Notes under the pieces: generated by a model
Seen by the model: the letters and a program-made list of their open reading frames with translations, nothing else
Databases searched by the model: none
Told to the model about the DNA's origin: nothing
Source: Halichondria panicea
Lineage: Eukaryota > Porifera > Demospongiae > Suberitida > Halichondriidae
Assembly (NCBI RefSeq): GCF_963675165.1
Contig: NC_087389.1
Coordinates: 1,150,001 to 1,214,000, forward strand
Direction of reading: 5' to 3'
Length of the DNA stretch: 64,000 nucleotides
Translations under genes and position numbers: made by a program
In this document: positions 39,337-55,037 of the stretch, in pieces
Position numbering within the stretch: the first letter of the stretch is position 1
Layout: each line of letters opens with the position of its first letter

Positions 39337-40854
39337 ATGGAAAGCGATGAAGAAAGAGATTCACCATTATCACGGTGAGTCATTATTAAGTACCAAGTAG
39401 ATCAGTACAGTCTGCATGTCTTACAAGCTAGTTGTGGTAAGTTGTTAATGTTGTGTCTAATGTCATGTAACGTGGTTGTATAATTGCTGTAATTTCTTGT
39501 TGTGGTATCAAGCTCATATATAGAGCTGCTTTTAAAATTTGATTGTTTGTTAGGTGGTCTGTAGCTCAAGTGGTTGAACAGCTCTGGTTGATTTTAGATT
39601 GACTTTTGGGAACGCTGTGTACAAGTGTGTGTGCGTGCACCGTTAATTGCTGTATCTAATTTCAGATCACAGACATCATATAGGTGTAAACAGTTTGACT
39701 ACATGTAGAGAATAGTGTGTGTACATATCAGCAGCTTGTGGGAGTAATGAGTGTATAGACGAGTGCATATTTGTATTTAGAGGGATATTTATTTACACAT
39801 ATCCAGCTTTAATATAGTTATGTAGTTTCCTTTGTGAAACTAATCATCGTTCATATTTCAATGCTCAAAGCATAATATAACATGTTAGCCAAATTGTTAA
39901 TTCTCCCACACGCAAACAAACAGGTCTGACTCTATTGATCCTAAAGCCGAGTTGGCCTCAGTCTGTCGAGACGGCAACTATCAACGTGCCCACGAGCTAT
40001 TAGCCCTAGGGGTCGACCCCCGGCTATCAAGAGTGGGATTCTTTAACTGGTCCCCTCTCCACTTTGCCTGTCACCAGGGAGAAATGAGTTTTGTAAAGTT
40101 ACTCACGGAATCGTACGAGTGTCAACCAGAAGCGGAGGACAAGGAGGGACGAGTTGCTCTACACCTAGCTGCTCAAAATGGCCACGTGAAGGTGGCGAGG
40201 TACCTCGTCAAGAACCGTGGATGTATAGTTGACTATGGGGATATTGGTGACCTGACTCCTTTACATCATGCCTGCGGGTGGCTGAGTGAGTGTTCTGAGG
40301 ATAAAGCTCTCGAGATGATCAAGTTTCTGGTAAACAAATGCCACAGTGATCCTAACTTGAGAGACAAAGAAGGGAAGAATGGTCTTCTGCACGCCTGTGA
40401 GAAAGGATTCCTAACTATTGTTCGCTTCTTTGTTGATGAATGCCAATGCGATCTATCAAGTATTGATTACCATGGAAATACGTCACTTCATTTTGCTGTT
40501 GCCTTTAGCGATAATCTTGAATTGGTTCGCTACATTCACAGCCAAACAAACATAGACATATCTTCAGCCAATGACAGAGGCAACACTATTCTGCACAGTG
40601 CTTATGCCAGCAACTGTTCCCACAAAGATGACATAATCGAGTTTCTGTACGGAGAGCTCAAACTGGACCCCTACTCCACAAACAAGCAAGGCAAGACACC
40701 GTTCGAGATGTCTCTGATGACAGAGCCAGAGAAGTTGTTTGAACTAACCAGTATACAGCACGGCTCCCAAGAACACGTCAGACATGACCTACCACCTTTG
40801 CAAGACACTGAAAATGCTCCCAACAACTCAACCAAATCATGTACTATTATGTAA
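39337..40854 (+). CDS. Ankyrin-repeat protein with C-terminal CaaX box
   Basis: Two exons (39337-39374 and 39924-40854) join in frame to 322 aa. About seven ankyrin repeats span residues 20-285: NWSPLHFACHQGEMSFVKLL, GRVALHLAAQNGHVKVARYL, LTPLHHACGWLSE, KNGLLHACEKGFLTIVRFF, GNTSLHFAVAFSDNLELVRY, GNTILHSAYASN, GKTPFEMSL. A short disordered tail ends in KSCTIM. The last four residues, C-T-I-M, fit a CaaX prenylation box, and a terminal Met favours farnesyl. No other catalytic domain is present. Predicted to be a membrane-tethered binding protein. I cannot assign an orthologue, since ankyrin repeats dominate any similarity. Confidence 0.85.
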
Positions 40855-41615
40855 TCCTCAATACTATGTGTAACTGTTTGTGTCTCTCAAGCCATTTTTT
40901 CCAGCATTAGATACAGTTTTATTCTCTTTAGTCGGAGGTGTATACCCAGACCCCCGTAATTATTGTGTGTGTTGTATGTCACTTTTACTGCAATGACAAC
41001 AGTACAACTGAACCTTCAATCTAAAAATAGTACTGTTACATAAAATTCCATAAATACATTGCATCAGAGATATTACCCACGCATATATAATGATGACTAA
41101 TAGTTCTGATTTGACGCATACTATAGTGGAATTGAAAGTTTATTCAAGCGCATCATTAAAACATTTTAGCGCAGCAGAAAGAGAGAAGAGAAGGCAGTTC
41201 CATAAAGTTCATAACAGTATAATTGTAGCAAAAGGTTTCAATAAAGAACAACAGGTCTTGAAGAAAAGATCCAAAAGAGTGAGTAAAAGATAAATCTTGT
41301 ACGTTGAGAAATGAATGCTAAACTCTACTTGTGCAGGCTTTCATCTGAACCAGTGTCAATGGCCACTTGTGATTTCAAGCATTTTCTAGAGTATCAACCA
41401 CAAAGAGAAAAGCATTACTATCAAAACTGTTACGCACAAGTTGTCGTCCTCATCAGTGCCATTTTTATTGCCGTTTGTGCTCCAGTCGACAATACCCCAA
41501 GTGTCCCCACCCCTCACACCTCCACACACGAGGTCAAATGGTTGCATTGGTGGACCACCGATCACTACCCCCACGCACTCGCCCCCCTGCCTGTGTCGTA
41601 CACCCTGCAGCAGCA
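40855..41615. other. Leader region upstream of PPP1R15
   Basis: This 760 bp holds the 3' end of the ankyrin gene and the presumed 5' leader of PPP1R15. Two upstream frames exist: 41090-41293 (67 codons) and 41311-41619 (102 codons, with a hydrophobic VVVLISAIFIAVCA). A GTGAGT at 41279 and TTGTGCAG ending 41337 could bound a small leader intron. The second frame's TGA overlaps the PPP1R15 ATG as ATGA. Neither frame resembles a known protein. Confidence 0.45.
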
Positions 41616-42794
41616 ATGACCTACACATACTCGTACTCACTAGCAACCTCACAACAGTGGGGGGGCCCCCCTCTAAGATCCACAGAGCCCAAGGCAAAGT
41701 CTCGATGGCGTGTGCTACCCTCGAGCAGTGTGATGTCTAGTCCGATCATCAAGTCGTTTCAGAATCGATTACTTTTTGCTGCACCTACGTTTACGTTTGG
41801 AGTGGGATTTTTTCTTACGACGTCATCTTTCCAAAAGGATATGAAGTGGATTTCCTACACAGCACCTGTCAAAAGCATGCATTCCTCTCAAAGAAACCTG
41901 AACAAAGAGACAGTTAGTGCCGTGACCTCCAACAGCAAACAGTGTACTGTAAACTGTCCACCACATCAAAGGAATGAGAACATTGCTACCGGTTTCTTGG
42001 AATGCGACTCTACAAGTGCAATGAATCTAATTACCCATACTGAGGTCACGCACACTCTAGAAGCGACGGACAATGGATGTTTGGAGAAGCATTGTGATGA
42101 AAAGAACTCTGAGCTTTCAGAATCTGTACAGGGAGATTGCTATAGTGATTATGATGAGCAAGATAGCCATAGTGAGTACGAATCAGAAGATGATTGTATC
42201 GAATTCTCTGATGAATCTCTAACACTGACGGAGACGTCGCCATCTTTGAAACCAGACTGTGTCAAGCTGTTGACTCTTGTCAGCTCAGAGAGTGGATATT
42301 TCGAGTGTGTGACAGGCTGCAGCCAATTGGATGATATTCCAAGTTCTGATGGTGGCTGGTCAGATAGCGATTCTGATGGAGATATTGAGTTTTGCTCCGA
42401 AGCTTGGGATTCTTTTGAGACACAAGCACTGTCCCCGATGATGATATGCAGAGTGAAGGCTACCAAGTCACCCAAGACACCTACAAATGAAGATCAAGAT
42501 AACGATAATCATCTGATAACTCATGAGTGCCCAAATAAGGTCATCAAAGATCAAAGACAAACTGATTGCACAACTTCGAAGAAGCGAGTTAGTTTCAAGC
42601 CAGACAAAGAGTTGGTTGAGGTCCACACCATTATTGCCTGGGAGTATGCGTACAGAGCAGCTCGTAGGGGACCATGGGAACAGTATGCTAGAGATAGGTG
42701 TCGTTTTAGGCGTCGTATTGACTCTGTTTTCTCAGTTTTAGAGCCATGCTTATCAGCAAAGATTAGAAAAATATCTGTCAGTTGTGCTTTGTGA
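41616..42794 (+). CDS. PPP1R15: PP1 regulatory subunit 15 (eIF2alpha phosphatase adaptor)
   Basis: A single-exon frame. ATG 41616 gives 392 aa, ATG 41538 gives 26 more, and ATG 41730 is also possible; I chose 41616 because an upstream frame stops there. The C-terminus is diagnostic: KKRVSFKP (the RVxF-type PP1-binding motif) followed by ARRGPWEQYARDRCRFRRRI, nearly identical to the eIF2alpha-recruiting end of GADD34/CReP (ARRGPWEQLARDRSRFARRI). The middle 250 residues are acidic and disordered, and the N-terminus has a hydrophobic patch (NRLLFAAPTFTFGVGFFL) that may mediate ER association, as in vertebrate forms. The protein brings PP1 and actin to phospho-eIF2alpha and ends the integrated stress response. 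Convergent with eIF3m, with 465 bp between stops. Confidence 0.9.
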   Translation: MTYTYSYSLATSQQWGGPPLRSTEPKAKSRWRVLPSSSVMSSPIIKSFQNRLLFAAPTFTFGVGFFLTTSSFQKDMKWISYTAPVKSMHSSQRNLNKETVSAVTSNSKQCTVNCPPHQRNENIATGFLECDSTSAMNLITHTEVTHTLEATDNGCLEKHCDEKNSELSESVQGDCYSDYDEQDSHSEYESEDDCIEFSDESLTLTETSPSLKPDCVKLLTLVSSESGYFECVTGCSQLDDIPSSDGGWSDSDSDGDIEFCSEAWDSFETQALSPMMICRVKATKSPKTPTNEDQDNDNHLITHECPNKVIKDQRQTDCTTSKKRVSFKPDKELVEVHTIIAWEYAYRAARRGPWEQYARDRCRFRRRIDSVFSVLEPCLSAKIRKISVSCAL

Positions 42795-43259
42795 TTCTTT
42801 TTATATGTACATAATTATTTCCGTGTTGCATGCTTTTCAATAATTGTATTCATGTGTAGCCATTATATAAATATGTTATCCCATAAATCTACAGCCTCCC
42901 TTTCTGCATGATTAATTAATCACATTCCACAGTAGTCACAAGGGTAATGATTACACAACATTAAGTACCGTAAAACCTCGATTTAAGGCAACCCTCTAAA
43001 TATGCGACACTTGGACATTTCGCCCATATAACCATATAAATTCAAACTCGCTTTCGCAAAACGTAATTATTTAAAAGTGTCGCCTTAAAATCAAGGTTTT
43101 ACGGTAGCATCATTTTGACTGGACACGGTATATAACACAGTCATGAAATTGTTACAAGAACAGTCCAAAAGGGGAAACATAATTAAAAATATTCTGATAA
43201 TCTGTAATTCTCGCTAAGAAGAGCACAATTGAAACTAACAACGTTTATTTCCCTATATA
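42795..43259. other. Intergenic PPP1R15 / eIF3m (convergent)
   Basis: It holds the 3' ends of two convergent genes and a 141-bp MITE (42966-43106). The eIF3m poly(A) signal is at 43244-43249 on the minus strand (TTTATT on the plus strand), 11 bases beyond the stop. Nothing else was found. Confidence 0.6.
42966..43106. mobile_element. 141-bp MITE between PPP1R15 and eIF3m
   Basis: TACCGTAAAACCTCGATTTAAGGC at the left end is inverted at the right end as CGCCTTAAAATCAAGGTTTTACGGTA, with TA edges. The type resembles Tc1/mariner-derived MITEs. Non-coding. Confidence 0.75.
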
Positions 43260-46503
<3,244 letters not shown>

Positions 46504-46778
46504 ACTCCGGAGTCCTCTAGGCTGTCTCCAACTGTCCTATCTCTTAGTATTTCTCTGTGAAAGATCAACTTCTACAGCAGGCCTTGGGACCACGAGGAAG
46601 GGTATGGTTCCTCATTCATACTGCGCATGCGCAGTTTCTTTATCTCATTGCACATGCGCAGTTTACTTTCAGACACAACACAACAGTTCTAGTACACAAT
46701 GTAGCTAATACAAGTACATGTACACAAATAACACAGCTATATTATAGTCTGGCTATGGTCCACATGGAGCTTGTTGTT
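46504..46778. promoter_or_regulatory. eIF3m promoter region with NRF1-like palindromes
   Basis: The 275 bp between the harmonin stop and the eIF3m start contain CTGCGCATGCGCAG at 46621-46634, a perfect palindrome that includes the NRF1 consensus YGCGCAYGCGCR. A near copy, GCACATGCGCA, lies at 46650-46660. They are 118-150 bp upstream of the eIF3m ATG. NRF1 commonly drives translation and mitochondrial genes. Binding here is inferred from the motif only. Confidence 0.55.
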
Positions 46779-49700
46779 TCACTTTGGGAACCTGGGCAGG
46801 AAGCTGTGGGCTGCACCTGTTTCTACTTTCTCCTTTCCTCTCAGAGTGAACCCCGAGTGAGCGCGATGAGCGTTCCTTGCAAAGTCAAACTGCTGGGTAG
46901 AGGCTGGCTGGTCCTCACACACAGTGTCCCTGAACAGGTCAATAAAACACATTGCATTTTGAGGGGTACCAAACTGATAATGCATAATAATACCCAAAAA
47001 TAAAAACTTATTTTTATGATTCACAAACAGCTAAATATGAGATATAAAATTGCTGTACACATGAGAAATAACTTACTGTGGTGGTGGCCACATTGTCCTG
47101 GGTGACTTCGCATCTTCGGTGTCATCAGATTCAGCGTCTGGATTCACTGCGACCACCAGATCAATGGAATTCTGCAATACAGTAATTAGTATTTTCTATG
47201 CCGTAGACTTCCATAATGAACTCTTATACAGCAACTTACAGATTCCATATCCATGGCCCTCTTGAGAGCTTGAGCAGCCTCGTTGTGTGTGACCTCAATC
47301 AGGCTCACTCCATCACAGACAAGGATCTGGTCTCCAACGTTTAGTCTACCGTACCTGTCGGCAGCCCCACCCTCCAAGATCCGGGAGATGATAATAGTTC
47401 CACCGAGAGGTGTATCAGTCCCTCCCCGAATAGCAATCTTGATGGGGCCATCCTAAAGGACAGTTGTAGTCATCACATTATACTCATTTGTACTAGATAT
47501 ATATACCTTAGGAATTGTGTGGAAGGAAACCTCTCTTCCTTGCAAGACAGCATCATTAAACTGCACAACAAAAGCATGATTGTTGTGTTTTCATATACAA
47601 TAGCTGTTATATGTACCTCCATGTTGCTGGGATGGACTGTGTCTCCAATGCTGTTGGCACTGTTGCTCTTGAGATTTCTTTGGACACTGATAACCTCCAC
47701 ACTGCAAGGAATTAAGTTTGTAACAACTATATACCTCTACATTCACTACACAATTCCCCTACCTTTCATTGAAGACAGGAGTCTTCTTCCCACCACTTGA
47801 TGACTTTCTGAGAGCTGACATCGGTGGTTGACGGTTAATGTCTGGATTGTGCTTTCCTGGTTGATCCTCCTCATCATCATCCACTGGAAACTGGAACTGG
47901 GCGGCAGCATCTGTTCCACTCACATTTTGGGAGGGGGGACCTTGGGGAGATTCTAATGAAAGTCAAGCATCCACACAATAGTTGCAATGAATAAGTGAAA
48001 CAAGGTCCTTACCAGAACTTTGCGGGTTCCAGAGGCTTCCTTTCATAGCAAAAGACGCAATTTGTAGTTCCTGTGTTGCCGGTTGTTTAGGGAATACATT
48101 GGCAAAGGACGGAGGAATTACAGCTGCCTCGTTCGATAGGTAAGACATGTCCGGGAATGAAATCGATTCTCGAGGGTCAAACTGTATAAATAAGATGATT
48201 TAACTGACAAGTGTGTATATTATATCTGTATAATAGTTAAAGAGCATCAAACCTCTCTGTTTCCAGACATTGCTAGAAGTCTTTGGTCGAAATCACTCTC
48301 ATCCAAGCTTGGCATCCCTGGCATCATACCCATGAGTGTGGGCATGGCCGTTGTGGGTCCCCACCCCTCGGCTGCAGGTGAGGATATCATTGGTGCAACT
48401 GTTGACTGCCCCGCCTCCATGCCCAGAATAGATAGTCTGTTAGGCTGGTGACCAGCAAGTTGACCCTGGAGCTGGTTGTTTCCCCTGAGCAGCTGGGGTG
48501 CACCTGAAATCAGAAAATTATGCTGGAATCAATCAAAATTCTATAGGTACAACCATATTTACTATACCTTCTGCTCTCTGTTTTAGGACAAATCCCATTG
48601 TTGAAGCGTTCAAGTCAGCCTGTAGCATTTCAGCGTCAACGTCAAAGTCATGAGGAGAGAGCTCAAAATCTTCCGGAGGTTCGGCCAGTGGGTCGTGATG
48701 AGCAGATCTAGTCGGCTGTATTGAGGCAATCAAATGTGCTATTGTAAGTGCATGGGGTGAGTTGTGTTTCTTACATCTTTGTTGCGAATGGTGAGCATGA
48801 GTGAGTGGCTAGACAGGAGGATTGCAATGGCATCCTTGTGAGGCTTGTTCAGTACACTGTGCCCATTCACTTCTATGATCTCATCTCCAATCTAATGTGG
48901 TATATATATATTGCAAAGACGTAACTATTGTACGTCAAGTTTGTAATCGTGAACTCACCTTCAAGCCAGAGTTATGAGCCACAGAGTTAGGAATGAGCTC
49001 AGTGATAAACACTCCAGACTGGGGATCACTAGAAGTCTTTATACTGTAGCCAAAAGAGAGAAACGTGATTCGAATGAAACATTTCTCCATTGAATGTACG
49101 CACCTTGCACCCAGGACTTCATTTCCGTCAAGCATCACTTGTATTTTCTTGGTGCTTCTCAAGATGGCTGTGGTGAGACGTTGAGTGGGATTGAGTGTCT
49201 TTGTCCTTTTCTCGGTGGTTGTTGTCTTCCATTCAACGTTGCCAAAGCAACTGCAAAACAATTAAAATAGCACCGTGTTCCAATAAAGTCAACAATATTA
49301 TTATAGGCATAATCGTTATAGTAAATACTCACTCTTGTTCCGGAATGATCCCTATAACTATATAAAAAAATAGGTAATTATAATAGACATGACTGACTGA
49401 GGAGAGGGGGTCACAAACCTCGAACAGTTAGAGTCAGTGTTTTCTTGAGTTTAATGAGATTGCAAACTTCTTCGTGGGTGGACTCGGACAGAATAAGTCC
49501 ATTCACTCTCACCACCTCATCCCCGACCTTTAGACCCGCCTGGGCTGCCTTGGAGGAAGGAAGCACCGACGAAACATAAATCCCACATCCAAACTCCTTT
49601 CCTGATGGAATAAATATACTCAAGTGCATGGGAACTTGCTCTATATAGGGATATTAAACTCACCCCCTCGAATAGTAAAACCAAGGCTTCGGCTTCCCTG

Positions 49701-50596
49701 CTGCTTCATATGGACAACTTTCTTCTCGAAACTTGAAAGTATGACCAGTAAAATAATTACGGTTTTATTTTATTTCGATGGTGGAACTTACTTTGGAACG
49801 TGGGGGATGTGAGAGTTGTACTCTGCCCTTACCCTGGAGGGTATCAGCGGCCTGTAGAGAAGAGAGACAGCTTATACTTCCATTTTTTTTCATAATTTGT
49901 ACTCCAGTACTAAGTGTACTGTGTCCTTAGGTAATTAATACACTGTACTGTATACCACCAGTAATGCCATATAGCTTTGCAGTGCACTAGTACCGTCAAC
50001 TGCTGATTGTTATTCAACAGACCTTATGGCAAGATATAACTGTCGTCTCCTTGGCTCGTTTAGTAGGGGCCTCAGTTTCTCCATCAGGTCTTCAACCAGT
50101 AGACTCCTATGTTAATACAGGAACGAAGGATTATTGCACAGACACACACACACACATGCAATCACTGGCTCTTACATATGGAACTCTTTGAGTGCTTTTT
50201 GAAGCTTTGCTCTGTCCTCGTGTGACTCCAGACTGCTCATCACCTACAAGTTAATGTTTGTACAAGCATAGATTGAATGCATTGTATAAAAAATTATTGT
50301 ACTGCATGCTGCAGCCCCTCCCCCCTTTTGAGGGTACAGTAGTTTATACAATAGCTTTGCACATACAACTAGTCTAGTTAAGCTTGTCTAGTATTTTTAG
50401 ATACTTGGTCTCTCTATTCTGGAATCAGAGTAGAGAGACCAAGTTATTATAGTGTTGTACTGACCATTCTCTTGTATGCAGCTACTACAGACTTCTTGTC
50501 AGGATAGTTAGAGGGGGAGATGGGATTCCTAGGGTTGGCTCTGGTGGGACTTAGACTCTCGTTCATGATCATAGGTATACTAGCTACACCTGCCAT
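46779..50596 (-). CDS. USH1C: Harmonin (USH1C) PDZ scaffold
   Basis: Nineteen exons in transcript order: 50596-50465, 50243-50176, 50106-50023, 49851-49792, 49731-49664, 49601-49419, 49357-49333, 49250-49104, 49043-48959, 48891-48775, 48715-48568, 48503-48253, 48181-48013, 47952-47763, 47701-47617, 47560-47507, 47452-47240, 47171-47077, 46929-46779. All are in frame and give 774 aa. The harmonin N-terminal helical domain (about 30-110) ends in YLAIRPLIPSRVRAEYN, against human FDAIRPLIPLKHQVEYD. PDZ1 follows (SLGFTIRGGKEFGCGIYVSS, THEEVCNLIKLKKT), then PDZ2 (GVFITELIPNSVAHNSGLK, GDEIIEVNGHSV). A disordered Met/Pro-rich linker replaces the vertebrate coiled coil. PDZ3 (GGTIIISRILEGGAADRYG ... 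NSIDLVVAVNP) ends as in human WIDLVVAVCP. A 50-residue tail follows. In vertebrates it organises stereocilia and microvilli tip complexes with cadherins and myosin VIIA. Confidence 0.93.
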
Positions 50597-53272
50597 GGTT
50601 GCTCAAATTGACAATGAGTAACAAAATAATAGGCTTGTTCAAGTTGTTTGTGCACTCACTACACTGAAAAGTGGGCGTAGCTCGCTTGACTTTGTAGAGA
50701 TTTTCTCTTCCTTTCTCGCCTCCACTCTATCCACGTGGGTGGGTCTCATTACATCAAAGGCTGGCTGGGAATGCACACGCTGCAGTAGCGTTTGACATCT
50801 CTCCGTACACGGTGAGGTCTAGTTAGTGTCTAGCACAGAGACGTGTCCACCCAGAGTCAAGGAGACCAACCCTCAAGGCTAGCAGTCAACAATTGGAAGC
50901 ATCTCAACTGGTATGTGAGTAGCTCTAGTTAGCTAGTTCGGTCTATATAAAATTATAATTATAATTGATGTTGCACACCTAGTAAATCAGTGCAGTAGCT
51001 ACATCAGTTACTGCAGTATATGAGTGTTGATTGTACACACTTGTTCTCACACCTCGATGCACATCACCATCATGCATGAGACTTGCTAAGCTATTGATAT
51101 AAAACTTTCGGAGTATAACTTTACACTGTGTGGTTAGCCAGTCACGCCAGTCACACCAGTCACGCCAGTCACGCCTGCTAGATTAATAATAACACGTTTT
51201 TTGATAGCTCCGTTCATAATTTCGACCATTTTTCCGGAATTTCCTAGTGTTTATGATTATCGTTATAATATTTTTTTTACCATAATTACTATTTATCATT
51301 CTACTCTACTGTGGTACTTCAGCCTCTCTATCGATTTTGTTTTTGCAAGCCAACAAAATGGTGTGAACATCTGCTCACTTATCGCATACCTAATCTCCCA
51401 ATCGATCAGCTTGCGATGGATTCCACTCCTTTACAGACATACTCCATTCTCCAAGTTTAGTCCTCGTTACTCGTGTACTTCATGAGGCATGAATGATTGG
51501 CACCTAGGCATACAATGGGCGGCTAGATTACTTTATTATCAGAGCCCTAGACAGATTGATGTAACGTGACACTCATTCATGTGTTGAGACACTTTGAATG
51601 TGGTGTTGTATAACTCTTTTTAGCACTCTTTTATTGTCAGTGTGAATTGATCTACATGTACTGTCTGTGTAACTCTGTGTTCTATTGATGGTATTTAAGT
51701 GTTTGTTGTGACCATATCTTTGTGCACATCTACACACTGTTGCATGGTTATGAAATGAAGCCACCTGTAGTTCCTTTGGTGCACTAAAACAATACTCTAA
51801 TGTTTTAGGACACAGCACTAAGGTATTGGGTATCTGTCTGCTCTGAATGGTGCAACAAAAACAGTTGAGGTCATTTTCCTACTTAACAGCATTTGAAGGT
51901 GCTCATTTAAGGAATTAACCCAACTTCCCATAGGTACCATCTAGATGTGTACAGAATAAATTTCAAGGAAGGAATCTCCTGCTCTTACTCTGCACATAGT
52001 ATCACTTACACTAATAAGCACCTCTGGTGTTGCGGCTACTGTCAGCATTGTCCCTTAAGAAGCGTGGTTTTTTTGTTGTGCATGTTTCTCCCCGGTGTAT
52101 GTATTCGTAAGCACTGACTGCACATGGTTTTGTTAGTCCTGTAGTATACTGAACTAACATGTGCTCCTTTTGAACCCGTGTAGTTTGTAAACTGATACAG
52201 TGTTGTTTTGAGCTGCACAGTACTGACGGAAATCAGCTAGCGATTAAAATGCATTCATTTTCAGTGTGTTCATAGCTACAACTAATGCAAGCATGTGCAT
52301 TAGTTGTACGAAGATAGTGGATAGTGAGTTTGGAACAACTTTGGGGGAGGCCAAAAAAACTCTCTTTGTTATAGAGTAGTGTTTTAGTGTCTGTTACGTC
52401 ACATCGTTGCTAGTGCTACTACAGGAAGTTGCTCAAACTTTCCCTGCATCGTGATGTCACTTGATTCATTCTGAGACCTTTCATACATGGGGGTGCCTCA
52501 TTGTGTGTGTGTGTATGACCTTTATGATCAAATACCCTACGACCTTTCCGATTGAATACCCCCAAGGCTTCAGTCTCAAACTATGATCTTTAAATGTGCA
52601 TTGTGTATAATGTAAGTGTCTTGTGATTTTTGTCATTTCCATTTGGGTCCACCCTTAGGCTATATCATAATTATCGTGACCTTATGAAACCTTATGTGCC
52701 AACACGTCTGTCTCACCTGTACATGTATGTCAACACCCTATACCGGCTGTAATGAGCATACTGTTTACTCTCATAGTGCTGTTAGCTTGACCAGGTTGAA
52801 ACAACACCAACACTTGATCTTTCGGTAAAAGCTCAAGAGCCTTTTAAGTACGTAGCATGCATTAATTTATCCTTAATTCAATTATCACAGCCCCTCAATT
52901 TAAAGCATGCGTTCACTTCCCTCTTTAGTACACAACTCATTAATAGACATGACATTAGAGGCATGTGTAGAGGATCACTTTACAAGTACCTGTCTCCTGG
53001 CCATTGATAACTGGAGATAACCTCACGTAGTTCACACGGAGAACACTTGTAACGCTCACTCACAAGTAAATAACTCGTAGTTATCATAGCTCTCAGGATC
53101 GCCCCCAAACCTGATAATAGGCCCTGTTTGATGTGTTCTGATAGTCTATCTCTTATATAAATGTTTTGGTGTATACATTCCAATACACCAAACTACCCCC
53201 CCCCCCCCACACACACACACACACACACACACACCCCCCCACACACACACCCCCCACACACACACACACACC

Positions 53273-53303
<31 letters not shown>

Positions 53304-53343
53304 ACACACACACACCCACACACACACACAGGTGGTGCTCTAT
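50597..53343. other. Upstream region and first intron of the RasGEF gene
   Basis: Harmonin and the RasGEF gene are divergent. A GTATGTGAGT donor at 50911 after ...CTCAACTG suggests a non-coding first exon near 50800-50910, followed by a 2.4 kb intron ending at the acceptor 53331. The intron contains a 9-10 bp tandem (GTCACGCCA-like, about 51141-51176) and AT-rich unique DNA. No other gene was recognised. Confidence 0.45.
53200..53328. repeat. (CA)n / (C)n microsatellite at an acceptor
   Basis: A C-run followed by interrupted CA repeats leads straight into the splice acceptor CACAG (ending 53331) of the first coding exon of the RasGEF gene. Confidence 0.9.
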
Positions 53344-54962
53344 ATGAGCTCGAACCCTCGTGGTGCCCCCAAGGCCAAAACCAATCTATTCCCCCTCTCC
53401 CATTCCCTCACCTATCGTAGGAGCAGTGACGGTAACTTCACCACACCCACTCAGATCATCCTACGAATACCACAACTACCGCCCCCAATGGAAGTGTGTC
53501 AACGTGTTAGTCGCGCACACTCACTCACCAGGTCGCCTGCATTCACCCGCCATGACCGCCGTGACCGCCGTGACCGCACCCCCTCCCCTTTTAGAGAAGA
53601 GAGACAGCGGACACAGTCAGATAGTACTAACCAATCAGGGAGCTCAAGGTATGTTGTGGTTGTGTACTTAGTAGCTGACATTGGAGAGATAAGATATAAT
53701 AGTAGCATACAACTGACCACTGCCTCGTTATAGCCAATGTTTAATGTAAACAACATTGACAATGGCTACATGTATGATTATACAGATCTCTTGTAGACAT
53801 AACTAATAATAATATATAATACCGGTAGCAGCTGCAACAATAATATAAGATGTACGTATACTATAATAGTCTGCAAGCAATTTTAAAATATAAATAATTG
53901 TAACTTTCTTTCAGCCCTGTCTCAAGTCGTTGCTCTTCTGTGAACGATTGCTCAGAGTTACTAGCCGCCCTCGAGGCACTCACTACGGAGCTACAAGCAG
54001 TGGAGGCAAGAAACGTTGAGACGAGTATCCCGAGCCCTGCTGAGGACGACGACTTTGTGGAGGTGACGCTAAACGACATTGAAGAGATTCCAAACGATGA
54101 CAAGAAGAACCTACGGAGCATTGATCTGGCGGAGAAAGAGAAACTACTGACTGAGTGCAAGAATCAGATTCAGGTCAGCTGACGTTATTAGGCCTCGAAC
54201 ATTACGAAACAATGCAGGGGATTGTATATATGGCCGCTTTAGTGTTGTTTAAATTGTGTGGTTTAAATTGTGTGGTGAGGGACTGGAGGAAATGTCACTA
54301 ATGGACGTACTCTCAGGGTATTTTTACTAATGGGTGGTTGTAGGAAACAAGAGAATGAAAATCCCTCCTGTCATGTGAAATATAGTATTGGCTCTGCAAA
54401 CACGTAGTAGCTAGTTGATAGCACACTGACCCCCCCCCCCCCTCCACCCACAGTCTCTATCCCAGAGCAAGCAACAGCTGGAGAGGCATGTAGAGGAGCT
54501 ACAGAGAGAGCTGGACGTGACCGCTCCCTTTAGAGTGGCTAATAAAATGGTGAGGGCAAACTAATGCAGCTGTCATTCCTTTTGATGTCTGTCATGGCAA
54601 CTGTGGGTGCACAATTTCGATTATTCTACAAGTGCTAAAACCAACTGTACTAAGCCTGTGCATGCAACTATCTATGTAGTTAATTAATTCACTTTTAGTA
54701 GCTAGCCTTTGAGTGTGTTGGCTTCTAGTGACCTATATTTAGGGGTGTTTGCAGACTGTCTGACCCACTGTGTCACATGAGGCAGCTCTGTTGTGGGTGT
54801 CATCAGCTGGTAAGAGCTCTTGAGAAACAAGCCACTATAGTCAACAAAGTGGTAGTGTGTGTGGGTGAAGGGTTTTGTATTTCAAAAAGTTTGTGTTGTG
54901 GCTCTGTCCACAAACGTGGTAGTTTTTCTGAGAAAGTTGACACCAGGCATTTGCACACACAT

Positions 54963-55037
<75 letters not shown>

